Both the position numbers and the translations under genes were made by a program. A stretch of 64,000 bases of DNA from Streptomyces sp. NBC_00162 (lineage in GTDB: Bacteria; Actinomycetota; Actinomycetes; Streptomycetales; Streptomycetaceae), in the NCBI RefSeq assembly GCF_024611995.1, contig NZ_CP102509.1:1426001-1490000 (forward strand), given 5' to 3'. Numbering within the stretch: position 1 is the stretch's first letter; each line of letters opens with the position of its first letter. This document shows positions 47,165-56,518 of the stretch, in pieces. The notes below the pieces were generated by a model. The model was given only the letters and a program-made list of their open reading frames with translations. It made no database searches and had not been told where the DNA came from.

Positions 47165-48420
47165 TCACTCGGCCGCGATCTCGTTCACGAGCCACGCCCC
47201 GAGTTCTTCGGTCATGGTGGTGTGGCCCTCGTTGCGGCCGGCGCAGTGGAAGGCGTCGAGCGCGCCGTCGCCCGCGGCGATCGGACGGTACAGCGCCTGC
47301 GGGTCGTTGATGTCGCCGGACGCGACGGCGCTGATGGCGGGGATGAAGCAGGACGTGGTGATGACGTCCGGGTCGACCACGTTGCCGAGAAGGCTCATGA
47401 GGAGGGCGGCGAGGCCGAAGCTGCCGGTGTCGCCGGCCGGGGACTGCATGGTGAACAGGCCGCCGGGAGCGCCGTCGATGTCGGGCAGCCCACTGGTGCT
47501 CACCATGGTCCCCTCGTCGCCCGCCGTCTGCAGCCTGGCGACGATCTGGTCACCCTTGGCCTGGATCTTCAACCAGGTGTCCTGCAGCGTTTCACCGTCG
47601 CCCCTCACCGCGATCGAGCCGGCCTCGGCGCCGTTTCCGACGCCGGTCTTCACGCCGTTGGCGACACCGATCTTGCGGACGTTCCGCGGCCACCCCCGAG
47701 TTCGTCGAGCTTTCGGAGGAACGTCAGCCGCTCCGGTGCCTGCTCCGGCTCGGCGTCGACCTTGCCGATGTGCCACCGCGCCATCTCCTTCGCCGCGGGG
47801 CTGTTGAGCAGCCCGGAAAGCTGGCGCAGCACGGGGCCCAGCGTGGGATTGTCTCCCCACTGGTCCGTCGCGTAGTGGGTGAAGGCCTGGAGGGAGACGG
47901 GGAACCACGCCCCCTGGTGAGGGGTGTCGTAGGAGAGGTAGGTGGCGGTCTCGTGGTCCGGAAGGCCGGGGTCGTGCTCCATCCTGGCCAGCGCGTAGCG
48001 GGTGATGAGCCCGCCCATGCTGAAGCCGCCCACGGCCAGCTTCGCGTCACCCACCCGCTCGTCGACGGCCCGGCGGATGCACTCGATCGCGGTCTCGGCG
48101 TTGGCCGTGATCGAGGCGGTCCGGTCGTGGTAGCCGAGGATGATCACATCGCGGCCGGCGCCGTGCAGTTCACTGATGAAGCGGTAGTTCCCGTTCTCCT
48201 CCAGCCCGTGCCAGAGCTGGTCCAGGTTCGTCGATCCGCCCGAGAAGCCGTCGGAGAGGATGACGGGCCGAATGAGCTGCCGGCGGTTCAGCGGGCTGTA
48301 GTACACCCAGGCCGTGCCGCCCTCCAGGGGCCACTCGTCGTGCGCGTCCGGCGCGGGAGGAAAGGAGGAACGGGCCTGCGGAGAGGCAGGCCCCCAGATG
48401 TCAACGACGGTGTTGGACAT
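47165..48420 (-). pseudogene. alpha/beta-fold lipase/esterase, one frame break
   Basis: About 418 residues if repaired, from ATG 48420 (AAGGAG upstream). RPVILSDGFSGGSTNLDQLWHGLEE, then nucleophile elbow VGGFSMGGLITRYALARME and LSYDTPHQGAWFPVSLQAF; C-terminal part MVSTSGLPDIDGAPG, DAFHCAGRNEGHTTM with a candidate catalytic His. The frame is lost at a C5 run (47693-47697); one added base joins LDELGG to WPRNVRKIG. No signal peptide is apparent. Substrate unknown. Confidence 0.8.
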
Positions 48421-48700
48421 GCTTGGTCGACTCCTTGCGTAGTCATGGAACACCGCGCGCACGCGCAGTGACCCGGGGCAGGCGGGGAGCTCCTGAGGCC
48501 CAGCAGCTCCCTGCCGCACGGCATCCTCACACCACGCCCTCGGCCGTTCCCCGTGCCTCTGAACAGGGAAACCATCCCTCCGAGTGATCATCTTCAGCAT
48601 TCGGGCGAGACGCGGCACACCAAAATCGTTTCGCCATCAGGGGGTTACCCAAGGGATCCCTACGGCTAGGGGAGCCTTTCCGATCACCGTCGGTCCGGGT

Positions 48701-48790
48701 GTCGGAGAAGCCGAGTTGTCTGACACCGTGTGGCCGGTGATGGCGCCGCTGTTGCCGCCGGTTAGAAGCGCCCGTGACGATGGCGTGAGC
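48701..48790 (+). pseudogene. IS5-family transposase N-terminal fragment
   Basis: The frame reads EAELSDTVWPVMAPLLPPVRSARDDG, the typical beginning of IS5-like transposases (ELSDxxWxxxxPLLPP). Nothing downstream continues the DDE domain. A scar of a lost insertion sequence. Confidence 0.5.
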
Positions 48791-49532
48791 ACCATCAGGT
48801 CCGCCCGCGAACGTGCCGTCGTTGCAAACCGGGCTGGGCTGTCCGCCGTGGGAGATCGGACCGTGCATGCTCTGTGCGGAGCCCATTACCGTTACGGCCG
48901 ATCCAGCCCACTCACGTGCCCTGGCTGCCGGGCAACCACCCAAGTCCGGCGAGGGTCACCGCCACGGGCGGCGATTCACGCCGGCTGCGGCACCGACTGT
49001 TGCATCGGTGTGCCCCGCAGCAGCACGCTGCCGGAGATTCACCGTCTCGGTGCCCGGACGACGGGGTGCGGAGCCAGCCGTTGCGGGGAGCTTCGTCGTT
49101 CGCCGCAGGCTGCCTGGTTCAGTTCGCCGCGTGTCGAGACGGGTGGCGCCGCAGATCTGGACCGCTCCCGGATTCTCCGTACCCGGCCCGCGCACCGCAC
49201 CTCTGCCGTGGACATCGGAGCTCGCCCCACGATTCCGAGCGCCCGAAGCCCTGGCTGGTGGCGCACACACGGCTGACGCCTCAGTGGCCGCGCAACTGCC
49301 GCACGGGGGCGTCAACGAGGCGGGGCTGCTGCCCGAGACGACCGCAACCAACTCCTGGACACCACCCCATCGTGCAAGGGCAGGCCGGCGCACCCATACA
49401 CGGCGTCCTCCTGAAGGACTATCAGCAGGTCCCGTGGTGATCGCTCCGGCATCCTCGGTGGAGCCCGAGTCGGACACTCATGCCGACGGAGCCCATGTGG
49501 CTACGACTCACCTGGTGTCCACCCATTCAACG
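48791..49532. other. 742 bases with no supported gene
   Basis: Open frames exist on both strands but show no domain, no consistent start and no recognisable motif. Probably decayed DNA left after the IS5 insertion. I see no RNA gene or repeat in it. Confidence 0.4.
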
Positions 49533-51997
49533 CTAGGTTCGCCACAGCCGCGGAGTGCCCCTCCGCTGCTGCGGCAAGGGGAACTCCGTCCAGACAGTCT
49601 TGCCGTCCCGGGTGTAGCGGGTGCCCCATCGTTCGGTGAGCTGGGCCACCAGGAAGAGGCCGCGCCCGCCCTCATCGGTGGTGCGCGCACGTCGTAGGTG
49701 CGGAGCGGTGCTGCTGCTGTCGGAGACCTCGCAGATCAGGCTGCGGTCACGGATGAGCCGCAGGGTCACCGGCGTGCCGCCGCCGTACCGGTAGGCGTTG
49801 GTGACCAGTTCACTGACGACCAGTTCGGCGGTGAAGGCCAGCTCCTCCAGGCCCCACCTGGTCAGCGTGGTCTCCGTCAGGCGCCGTGCCCGGGCGGCGG
49901 TGGTCGGCTCTGCGGGCAGTTCCCAGGAGGCGACCTGCTCCGGCGCCAACACGCGGGTGCGGGCGAGGAGCAGTGCGACGTCATCCGGCGGGTGATCCGG
50001 CAGCAGGACGCTCTGCACGTCCGCGCAGGTTTCCTCCAGCGAGCGGCCGGGCCGGGACAGGGCTTCTCGCAGCCGCTCAAGCCCCTCGTCGAGGTCGAGG
50101 CCACGGGCCTCGACCAGGCCGTCCGTGTACAGCGCCAGAAGACTTCCCTCGGCGAGTTCCAATTCGGCGGACTCGAACGGAAGTCCGCCCAGCCCCAGCG
50201 GCGGCCCCTCGGGAAGGTCGGGCAGGCTCACCGTGCCGTCGGAGGTCACCACGGCGGGTGGCAAGTGACCCGCCCGGGCCAGGGTGCAGCGCCGGGAGGT
50301 GGGATCGTAGACCGCGTAGAGGCACGTGGCGCCGACGATCTGCTGGCCCCGCGAGCGTCCGTCGGCAGGCTCCTGCTCAGCTGCCAGGCGGTTGACCAGG
50401 TCGTCCAGGTGGGAGAGGACCTCGTCCGGAGCGTAGTCGAGGCTGGCCAGGGTGTGCACGGCCGTGCGCAGGCGGCCCATGGTGGCCGCGGCGTGCAGAC
50501 CATGGCCGACGACATCGCCGACGACGAGGGCGACGCGTGCTCCGGAAAGCGGGATGACATCGAACCAGTCGCCGCCGACACCGGTGGCGGGATCGGCCGG
50601 CAGATAGAGGTGCGCGACCTCGACCGCGCTGTATTCGGGCAACGCCTGCGGCAGCAGGCTGCGCTGCAATGTCAACGCGGCCTGATGCTGCTGGTTGTAG
50701 CGGCGGGCGTTGTCGATGCACAGGGCGGCCCGCGCGGCGAATTCTTCTGCGAGCGTGAGGTCGTCCTCCTCGAACGGCTCGGGCCGCTCGGCGCGCCACA
50801 GGCTGAGCAGGCCGAGGAGCAGACCGCGGGCCGTCAGCGGTACGACGATCAGCGAGTGAGCGTGCAGACCGAGGGCGCGCTGTGAGCGCTCTGGATCCTG
50901 GAAGTACCAGCCGGGGCTGCTCTGGAGCACTGGTTCGAGGATGGGCTGCTGCTCGGCGAGGCACCTGGCCTGCGGGGTACGAGGGTCGAAGTGGAAAACC
51001 TCTCCGGCGGAGTACATCACCCGCAGCGCCTCTGCCATGACCGAGTGGACGGCCATTCTGCGGACCGGTCCGGTCGCCTCCTCGGCGGTCTCGTCGCCTC
51101 GGGCGACCGACTCCAGCAGATCCACCGAGACGGCGTCCGCGAGGTCGGGGACGGCGACGTCGGCCAGTTCCCGGGTGGTCTGGCCGAGATCCAGTGTGGT
51201 TCCGACGCGGGCGCTCGCCCGGTTGAGCAGGGCGAGCCGCCTCCGGGCCCGGTAGCGGTCGGTGACGTCCTCCACCAGTTGGGTGACTCCGAGGATCCCG
51301 CCGGAGGGGTCCTCCATCCGAAACGCCGACACCGAGACCACCCGCTCGTGGCCAGGGTCACTCCTCAGGCGACAGGGCTGCTCGGTGAAGATCAGGGGGC
51401 GCCCGTCTCCAGCACCCGCCGCAGCCGGGTTTCGATGGTCTCCACGTCCGGACCGATGAGGAAGTCGCCGATGCGTCGGCTCCGGATCTCCGCCGCGGAG
51501 AGTTGCGTGAACCGGGCCAGCGCCCGGTTGATCCGCAGGATGCTCAGATCGGGGGCGTGGACGGACAGACCGATCGGGGAGCGCCGGAACAGACCGTCCA
51601 GGACCGATCGATCCGTCTCCCACTGGAGCACCTCCTCCGCCGGGGCGACGACCAGGAACCACTCGCGGGCCGAGCCGGCGCGGATGACAGCGCGGGCGCG
51701 GAAGCCCAGCTCCACCCGTCGCCCGCTGCGGTGCAGGACGGGCAGGAGGCCGGACCAGCCCCGGTCGCGCTCGCACGCGGCCGCTGCGGCCCGGACCGCC
51801 TCACGGTCACGAGAATCGAACAAAAACTCCAAGGCCATGCGGCCCAGCACCTCTTCGGGGAGGTAGCCGAGGTGCTCCTGGGCGCGCTCGCTCCAGCCGA
51901 CGACCCTGCCGTGGTCGTCCAGAACCGCCGAGGCGGAGTTGTGCAGCGCGAACGGGTCCTCGGGCACCTCACCCGATCCCGGCGCCGGTGCGTCCAT
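49533..51997 (-). pseudogene. SpoIIE-type phosphatase (PAS-PAS-GAF-PP2C-HATPase), one frame break
   Basis: About 821 residues if repaired. ATG 51997 with GGAGGG 8 bases upstream. PAS 1 (NSASAVLDDHGRVVGWSERAQEHLGY), PAS 2 (FRRSPIGLSVHAPDLSILRINRAL), GAF (LIVVPLTARGLLLGLLSLWRA), PP2C (GGDWFDVIPLSGARVALVVGDVVGHG, LYTDGLVEARG, DDVALLLARTRVL) and GHKL ATPase (SELVTNAYRYGGG, DEGGRGLFLVAQL). The frame stops at 51392 beside a G5 run (51395-51399); one base more joins LETGAP to LIFTEQPC. Environmental signals would tune anti-sigma antagonist phosphorylation. Confidence 0.85.
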
Positions 51998-52697
51998 CGC
52001 TGCCACCCTCCGACCTGCTCGACCTGCCGAACGGACCGCACAGCGGGCATTGCCGCGGCGACTACCCAGAGTGATCAGAGATCAGTCGTTGAGCAGTCGG
52101 CTTACCTTCAGTATCGCCGCGCCGCTGTACGTCGGCAGAGGGTCGTCCACCGTCTGCCCCCGAGTTCGGCGGGCCCAACCCGCCGGGCCCGGCGCGTCAG
52201 GTGCCGCGCGACCGCCCCGCCATCGGACGACGGCGCGCTCGGGGCCAACCCGGGCAGCGCACCATGAGGTCGACGATCTCTCAGGCCCGGTCGAGGCGCT
52301 GGTGCAGCAGCCGCTCCGACGGGCTGAGCCCGGCCTCGGCCGCCCTGGCCGCCCCCTCGCCGAGGGACGTCCTCCGCGAGACCCGCAGCTCACGAGCACC
52401 CGGACCCGTGCGGGAACATGGGCCCGGCCCGGCAGCTCGAATCGGCGGTGGTGCCACACATGATGAAGACGGAGCACGTCCACCGGACTGCCACTTGACC
52501 GGGGCGAGTTGCAGCAGGTGCCGGGCAGGGGTCCGTGAGGCAGATCAGCGCACCCGACCCCGTGTTTTCGACGGCACCGGCGGGAGTTACGGGGCAAGGA
52601 TCGGGGGCCGGCGTAGACCGACCCCATCCCCGCGGAACGGATCGTCGCGGCCTTTGCGGAAGCCGGCTACTCCGGCACCCCGCTGGCCTGCCCCCAT
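51998..52697. other. 700 bases with no supported gene
   Basis: Two coding-like scraps only: a minus-strand tail ending at 52082 (DDPLPTYSGAAILKVSRLLND) and a plus-strand stretch near 52624-52690 (PIPAERIVAAFAEAGYSGTPLAC). Neither has a start or a known domain. Treated as decayed intergenic DNA. Confidence 0.35.
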
Positions 52698-52738
52698 GGC
52701 CGTGGTGTCCCGACTGCCCGGTCCGGGACACCACGGCC
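52698..52738 (-). terminator. 15-bp perfect hairpin downstream of the DinB gene
   Basis: GGCCGTGGTGTCCCG (52698-52712) pairs perfectly with 52724-52738 over an 11-base loop, 20 bases beyond the DinB-family stop. Confidence 0.7.
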
Positions 52739-52758
52739 GCTGCCGTACAGGAATCGGG

Positions 52759-53298
52759 TCAGCTTCCCTTGCCCATAGTCAGCTGGCTGCGATGGAAGTC
52801 GAAGTGCTGGGTGGGGTACCGGTAGATGTCCGCAAGGGTCATGAAGTCCTTGAAGAAGGGATCCCACCGGACCGGGTAGTGCATGCCGCGGGCCAGACCG
52901 GCCTCGGTCTCCGCTTCGAGGTGCCGGTGCAGCGAGGCGATGACCCGGTCGAAGGCGGCGCCCATCCGCCGGGGACCGTAGACCTTGGCCGCGCCGCAGG
53001 GGCCGACGTAGTTGATCAGGTCGAACGGGACCGTGGCCGCGTTCAGCAGCCGGGCGAAGACCTTGCTCACCGTGCGGGGCAGCCGCCCGAAGACGCGTAC
53101 CAGGACGAGCAGTGCCCGGACGATCATGTAGCCGAAGAGCATGTGCCACAGCAGCTGCTTGTTGGTCCAGCGCGTGCCGTCGGTTGCCTTGGCAAGGTCT
53201 GCCGCGGAGGGCGCGTCGATCAACCTGTGGAAGGTCAGCCGGGCACGCTCGTAGTCGTCGTGAACGGCTTGGCGGTCCGTCGGGTGGGTGTCCGTCAT
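52759..53298 (-). CDS. DinB-like four-helix protein
   Basis: 179 residues. DDYERARLTFHRLIDAPSAADLAKATDGTRWTNKQLLWHMLFGYMIV is the DinB/YfiT helix 1-2 with the metal-type His (LLWHMLFG), and KDFMTLADIYRYPTQHFDFHRSQL supplies the later His. DinB-like proteins are metal-dependent thiol transferases, mycothiol-using in actinomycetes. ATG 53298; ribosome site weak. Isolated gene. Confidence 0.8.
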   Translation of the reverse strand: MTDTHPTDRQAVHDDYERARLTFHRLIDAPSAADLAKATDGTRWTNKQLLWHMLFGYMIVRALLVLVRVFGRLPRTVSKVFARLLNAATVPFDLINYVGPCGAAKVYGPRRMGAAFDRVIASLHRHLEAETEAGLARGMHYPVRWDPFFKDFMTLADIYRYPTQHFDFHRSQLTMGKGS

Positions 53299-53483
53299 GG
53301 TCTGCCGGCTTTCGGTCGGCACTCCGAATCCGTCGGGGCTTGTGATGATGCCCCCTGCCACGCTCCGGGACCAGTTGCCGGGAAGCGGGTGGTGCGGCGC
53401 ATTGCCGGGCAGGCCGTATGACGGCTCCGTGCCTACGCTTGAGGTGGGGCGCTGGTCTGGGTGATCAGCTGGAGGCGACACCG

Positions 53484-53762
53484 ATGGGACGACGCCATCA
53501 TTTCCACGTCGAGTACGTGGGGCACTCGGTCAGTGCCACCGTCGAGGCCGGCCACACGGTCCTGGTGGAGGTTCTGGTCGACGGCAAGGAGACCGGACAC
53601 GGCACGACGCACGACGACCACCCCGTGACCGTGCACGTCGAGCTGCCCACAGATCCGCCGACTCCGGTGTCCGTACGGGTGACGCCCGCTCCCGGCGTAC
53701 CGCGTTGCATTCTGGAGGTCCCTGGAGCCGAGGATCACGTCATGTCACCCCGCCCGTTCTGA
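53484..53762 (+). CDS. small beta-rich hypothetical protein
   Basis: 92 residues, ATG 53484 with GGAGG 8 bases upstream. Strand-rich: HHFHVEYVGHSVSATVEAGHTVLVEVLVDGKETGHG, HPVTVHVELPTDPPTPVSVRVTP. No family recognised. Its end overlaps the decayed thioredoxin reductase/thioredoxin remnant on the other strand. Confidence 0.65.
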   Translation: MGRRHHFHVEYVGHSVSATVEAGHTVLVEVLVDGKETGHGTTHDDHPVTVHVELPTDPPTPVSVRVTPAPGVPRCILEVPGAEDHVMSPRPF

Positions 53763-54421
53763 CGGAGCACGCCGGCGGGCCTGGCCAATGAGCGAGTTGC
53801 CTGTGGCGCTCCGGCCGTTGCCCCGGGGCTTGGCGCCGACCATCGTCTTGGCGACCCGGCCTCCGACGTACGCGTTCATGGTCGGGATGGACATGCAGCG
53901 CAGCCGGTGCCGGCGGCCGTGATCGCCTGGCGGTAGGCGTGGTCGACGACGTCACCCGCGGCGAACACGCCGGGAAGGCTTGTGCGCGTGGACGGGGACT
54001 GGACCTCGAGGTAGCCCTCGGCGTCCAGGTCGAGCTGCTCGGTGAACAGCTCGGTGCGCGGGTCGTGGCCGATCGCAATGAACAGGCCCGTGACGTCCAG
54101 GTGTTGGGTCTCTTCGGTGATCACGTTGCGGACCGTGAGGCCGGAGAGCTTGCCGTCCTTGTCCTCCAGATCGGTGATCTCACTGTCGAAGAGGAAGGAG
54201 ATTTTGTCGTCCGAGAACGCGCGGTTCTGCATGACCTGGGAGGCCCGCAGGGTCGAGCGGCGGTGGACGATGGTGACCGAGCGGGCGAAGCGAGTGAAGA
54301 AGGTGGCCTCCTCCACCGCCGTGTCGCCGCCGCCGACCACGACGATGTCGCGGTTGCGGAAGAAGAGGCCGTCGCAGGTCGCGCACCAGGACACGCCCCG
54401 CCCGGAGAGCTCCTCCTCCAC
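53745..54421 (-). pseudogene. thioredoxin reductase (ArsT-like) remnant fused to a thioredoxin tail
   Basis: Starts abruptly in mid-protein ([22 protein letters not shown], redox CATC) 6 bases after the arsC stop; the first ~120 residues with the FAD-binding fold are missing. The NADPH domain is present ([34 protein letters not shown]) up to [22 protein letters not shown]. There the frame changes to [24 protein letters not shown], the C-terminal part of a thioredoxin. ArsT thioredoxin reductases belong to known Streptomyces ars clusters; this one is dead by deletion at both ends. Confidence 0.75.
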
Positions 54422-54427
54422 GTCGGT

Positions 54428-54847
54428 TCAGGCCTTCGGCTTGGCGTCGATCTCGGCGATCAGGCCCTCGATGAGGCCCTTGATCTCGTCGCGGATGGGT
54501 CGGACGGCCTCGACGCCCTGGCCGGCCGGGTCCTCGAGCTGCCAGTCGAGGTAGGTCTTGCCGGGGAAGTAGGGGCAGGCGTCGCCGCAGCCCATGGTGA
54601 TGATGTAGTCCGACGCCTGCGCGGCCTCGGGGGTCAGCACCTTCGGCTTCTGGTCGGAGATGTCGATGCCCAGCTCGGCCATGGCAGCCACGGCGGAGGG
54701 GTTGATCCGGTCACCGGGGACGGAGCCTGCGGAGCGCACCTCGACGCGGTCTCCGGCGAAGTGGCGCAGGAAGCCTGCGGCCATCTGCGAGCGGCCGGCG
54801 TTGTGGATGCAGACGAACAGCACGGACGCGACAGGAGTGGAGGACAT
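54428..54847 (-). CDS. arsC: arsenate reductase, low-molecular-weight phosphatase type
   Basis: 139 residues from ATG 54847 (AAGGAAG upstream). P-loop CIHNAGRS (C13, R19), then RSAGSVPGDRINPSAV, and the redox cysteines in ITMGCGDACPYFPGKTYLDWQLEDPAGQ (C86, C90). Reduces arsenate to arsenite, with thioredoxin or mycothiol as donor. The adjacent trxB/trxA remnant suggests thioredoxin was once co-encoded. It lies downstream of a second, degenerate ArsC-like gene and near arsR and an aquaglyceroporin. Confidence 0.93.
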   Translation of the reverse strand: MSSTPVASVLFVCIHNAGRSQMAAGFLRHFAGDRVEVRSAGSVPGDRINPSAVAAMAELGIDISDQKPKVLTPEAAQASDYIITMGCGDACPYFPGKTYLDWQLEDPAGQGVEAVRPIRDEIKGLIEGLIAEIDAKPKA

Positions 54848-54894
54848 CGTTCTTCCTTGGGGAGTCAACTGCGGGGTTGGAACGAGCGGGTGTG

Positions 54895-55317
54895 TCAGAC
54901 GCCGAGCTGGGGGAGCAGCTCGGTGATGTGGGCGTCGATCTCGTCGCGGATCTCGCGGACGACGGCGATCGGGGCCCCCTGCGGCTTGGGGTAGGAGGCG
55001 GCGCTGCCGTCTGCGCCGACCTCGGTGAGCGCCTGGACGGCGTGGGGATCTACCGCGGTGGCGGGTTCGGTGCCCGGCGCTCCCTGAATCTTGGCGAGTG
55101 CCTCCAAGCGCTCGGCCGTGAGGCGTTCGGCGAGCACGACGAGGTGCGTGTGGACCTGGGCGTCGGTTGCCAGGAGCGCATAGGAGTCGGCGAGGAGTCG
55201 CTGCACGGTCTCCGGGGCGAACCTGCCTTCGTGGCGCGCGGCGAGGCGCGCCACTCCGGTGAAGAGCCGCTGATCAGGCAGTGCGGGGGCGGGGGCGAAG
55301 ACATGAGAACCCTCCAC
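54895..55317 (-). CDS. three-helix-bundle ArsC-like protein lacking the catalytic core
   Basis: About 140 residues. The first ~75 (QRLFTGVARLAARHEGRFAPETVQRLLADSYALLATDAQVHTHLVVLAERLTAERLEALA) match the helical domain that precedes ArsC in actinomycete fusions. Then, instead of the P-loop CxNAGRS, it runs into VDPHAVQALTEVGADGSAASYPKP and PIAVVREIRDEIDAHITELLPQLGV, pieces of the later phosphatase domain. So about 90 residues with both catalytic cysteines are absent. Start uncertain: GTG 55317 or TTG 55326. Divergent from arsR. It might still act as a binding or scaffold protein, or be a deletion relic. Confidence 0.7.
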   Translation of the reverse strand: MEGSHVFAPAPALPDQRLFTGVARLAARHEGRFAPETVQRLLADSYALLATDAQVHTHLVVLAERLTAERLEALAKIQGAPGTEPATAVDPHAVQALTEVGADGSAASYPKPQGAPIAVVREIRDEIDAHITELLPQLGV

Positions 55318-55377
55318 GGACTCCAACAGGTCAGTCCCGGCTGGTGTCAGGGCCGGGTGATGTGACAGTATCAGTCC

Positions 55378-55692
55378 ATGATGACGTCAGTCGACACTGA
55401 ACTGATCCGGGTACTGGCCGACCCGCTCAGGCTCCAGATCGTGACCCTCCTCGCCAAGGAGACGCTCTGCACCACCCATCTCGTGGAGGAGACGGGTGCC
55501 AAGCAGACGAACCTCTCGAACCATCTGAAGGTCCTGCGCGAGGCGGGGGTCGTGGATACGGAGCCATGCGGACGGTACATCTACTACCGCCTGCGCCCGG
55601 AGGTCATCGAGGCCATCGCCGGTCAGTTCGCCGACCTCGCTCAGACCGCGCGCGCCACCGCCGAAGCGAACCTCAAGCGGTCCTGCCCATAG
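55378..55692 (+). CDS. arsR: ArsR/SmtB family repressor
   Basis: 104 residues. IRVLADPLRLQIVTLLAKETLCTTHLVEETGAKQTNLSNHLKVLREAGVVDTEPCGRYIYYRL is the winged HTH. Cysteines C31, C64 and C103 are candidates for trivalent arsenic binding; there is no classical ELCVCDL box. Start ATG 55378 (or 55381). It is divergent from the ArsC-like gene by about 60 bases and 34 bases upstream of the aquaporin, so it heads an arsR-aqp-arsO operon. Confidence 0.92.
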   Translation: MMTSVDTELIRVLADPLRLQIVTLLAKETLCTTHLVEETGAKQTNLSNHLKVLREAGVVDTEPCGRYIYYRLRPEVIEAIAGQFADLAQTARATAEANLKRSCP

Positions 55693-55726
55693 CCCGCTTC
55701 TTGCCTCACCTGCCCGAGGAGAACCG

Positions 55727-56518
55727 TTGTCCGTCACCGAGCCCGTCGCCGCCCCCGCAGCGGCGTCCGGCATAGCCGCCGACGCGTCCCAACCCGCGCC
55801 TGGCGCGACCCCGCCCCAGACCCCGTTGATCGCCCGCGCCGCCGCCGAGCTCGTCGGCACCGCGGCGCTCGTGGCGGTGGTGGTCGGCTCCGGCATCCAG
55901 GCCACCGAGCTCAGCCAGGACGTGGGCCTGCAGTTGCTGGCGAACTCCCTGGCCACCGTCTTCGGCCTCGGCGTACTGATCGCCCTCCTCGGCCCGGTGT
56001 CCGGCGCCCACTTCAACCCGGCCGTCACCCTGGCCGAGTGGTGGACCGCCCGCCGCGGCGTCGGGGTCACCGCTCGCGAGCTCGCCGTCTACGTGCCCTC
56101 CCAGATCGTCGGCGCGATCGCGGGCGCGATCCTGGCGGACGCGATGTTCGGCGAGCCGCTGGTGAAGTGGTCCACCCATGACCGTTCCGCCGGCAACCTC
56201 CTCCTCAGCGAGGTCGTCGCCACCGCCGGCCTGATCATGCTGATCTTCGGCCTGGCCCGCACCGACCGCCTGCGCTTCGCACCCGTCGCGGTCGCCTCGT
56301 ACATCGGCGCCGCGTACTGGTTCACCTCCTCCACCTCCTTCGCCAACCCGGCGGTCACCATCGGTCGCGCCTTCACCGACACCTTCGCGGGCATCGCGCC
56401 CGCCTCGGTCCCGGGCTTCATCGGCGCCCAGCTGGCCGGTGTCATCGTCGGCCTGGCCCTGGTGGCGCTCATCTTCATGCGCGGCAAGCCCGCGACTGCC
56501 GGAGCCCCCGCGGCATGA
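55727..56518 (+). CDS. MIP-family aquaglyceroporin (AqpS-like)
   Basis: 263 residues, TTG start at 55727 with GAGGAG 5 bases upstream. A ~30-residue Ala/Pro-rich leader, then six membrane segments and two pore motifs: GAHFNPAVTLAEWW and FANPAVTIGRAFTDT. In Sinorhizobium, AqpS with ArsC gives arsenate tolerance by letting arsenite leak out; here the same pairing (arsR-aqp-arsC) occurs and no ArsB or Acr3 pump is present in the window. Its stop overlaps the next ATG (ATGA). Confidence 0.88.
   Translation: MSVTEPVAAPAAASGIAADASQPAPGATPPQTPLIARAAAELVGTAALVAVVVGSGIQATELSQDVGLQLLANSLATVFGLGVLIALLGPVSGAHFNPAVTLAEWWTARRGVGVTARELAVYVPSQIVGAIAGAILADAMFGEPLVKWSTHDRSAGNLLLSEVVATAGLIMLIFGLARTDRLRFAPVAVASYIGAAYWFTSSTSFANPAVTIGRAFTDTFAGIAPASVPGFIGAQLAGVIVGLALVALIFMRGKPATAGAPAA

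Noticed and set aside
48584..49697. Overlapping long frames on both strands between the esterase and the second SpoIIE gene
   Set aside because: No motif, inconsistent composition, no convincing start; only a short IS5 scrap is supportable.
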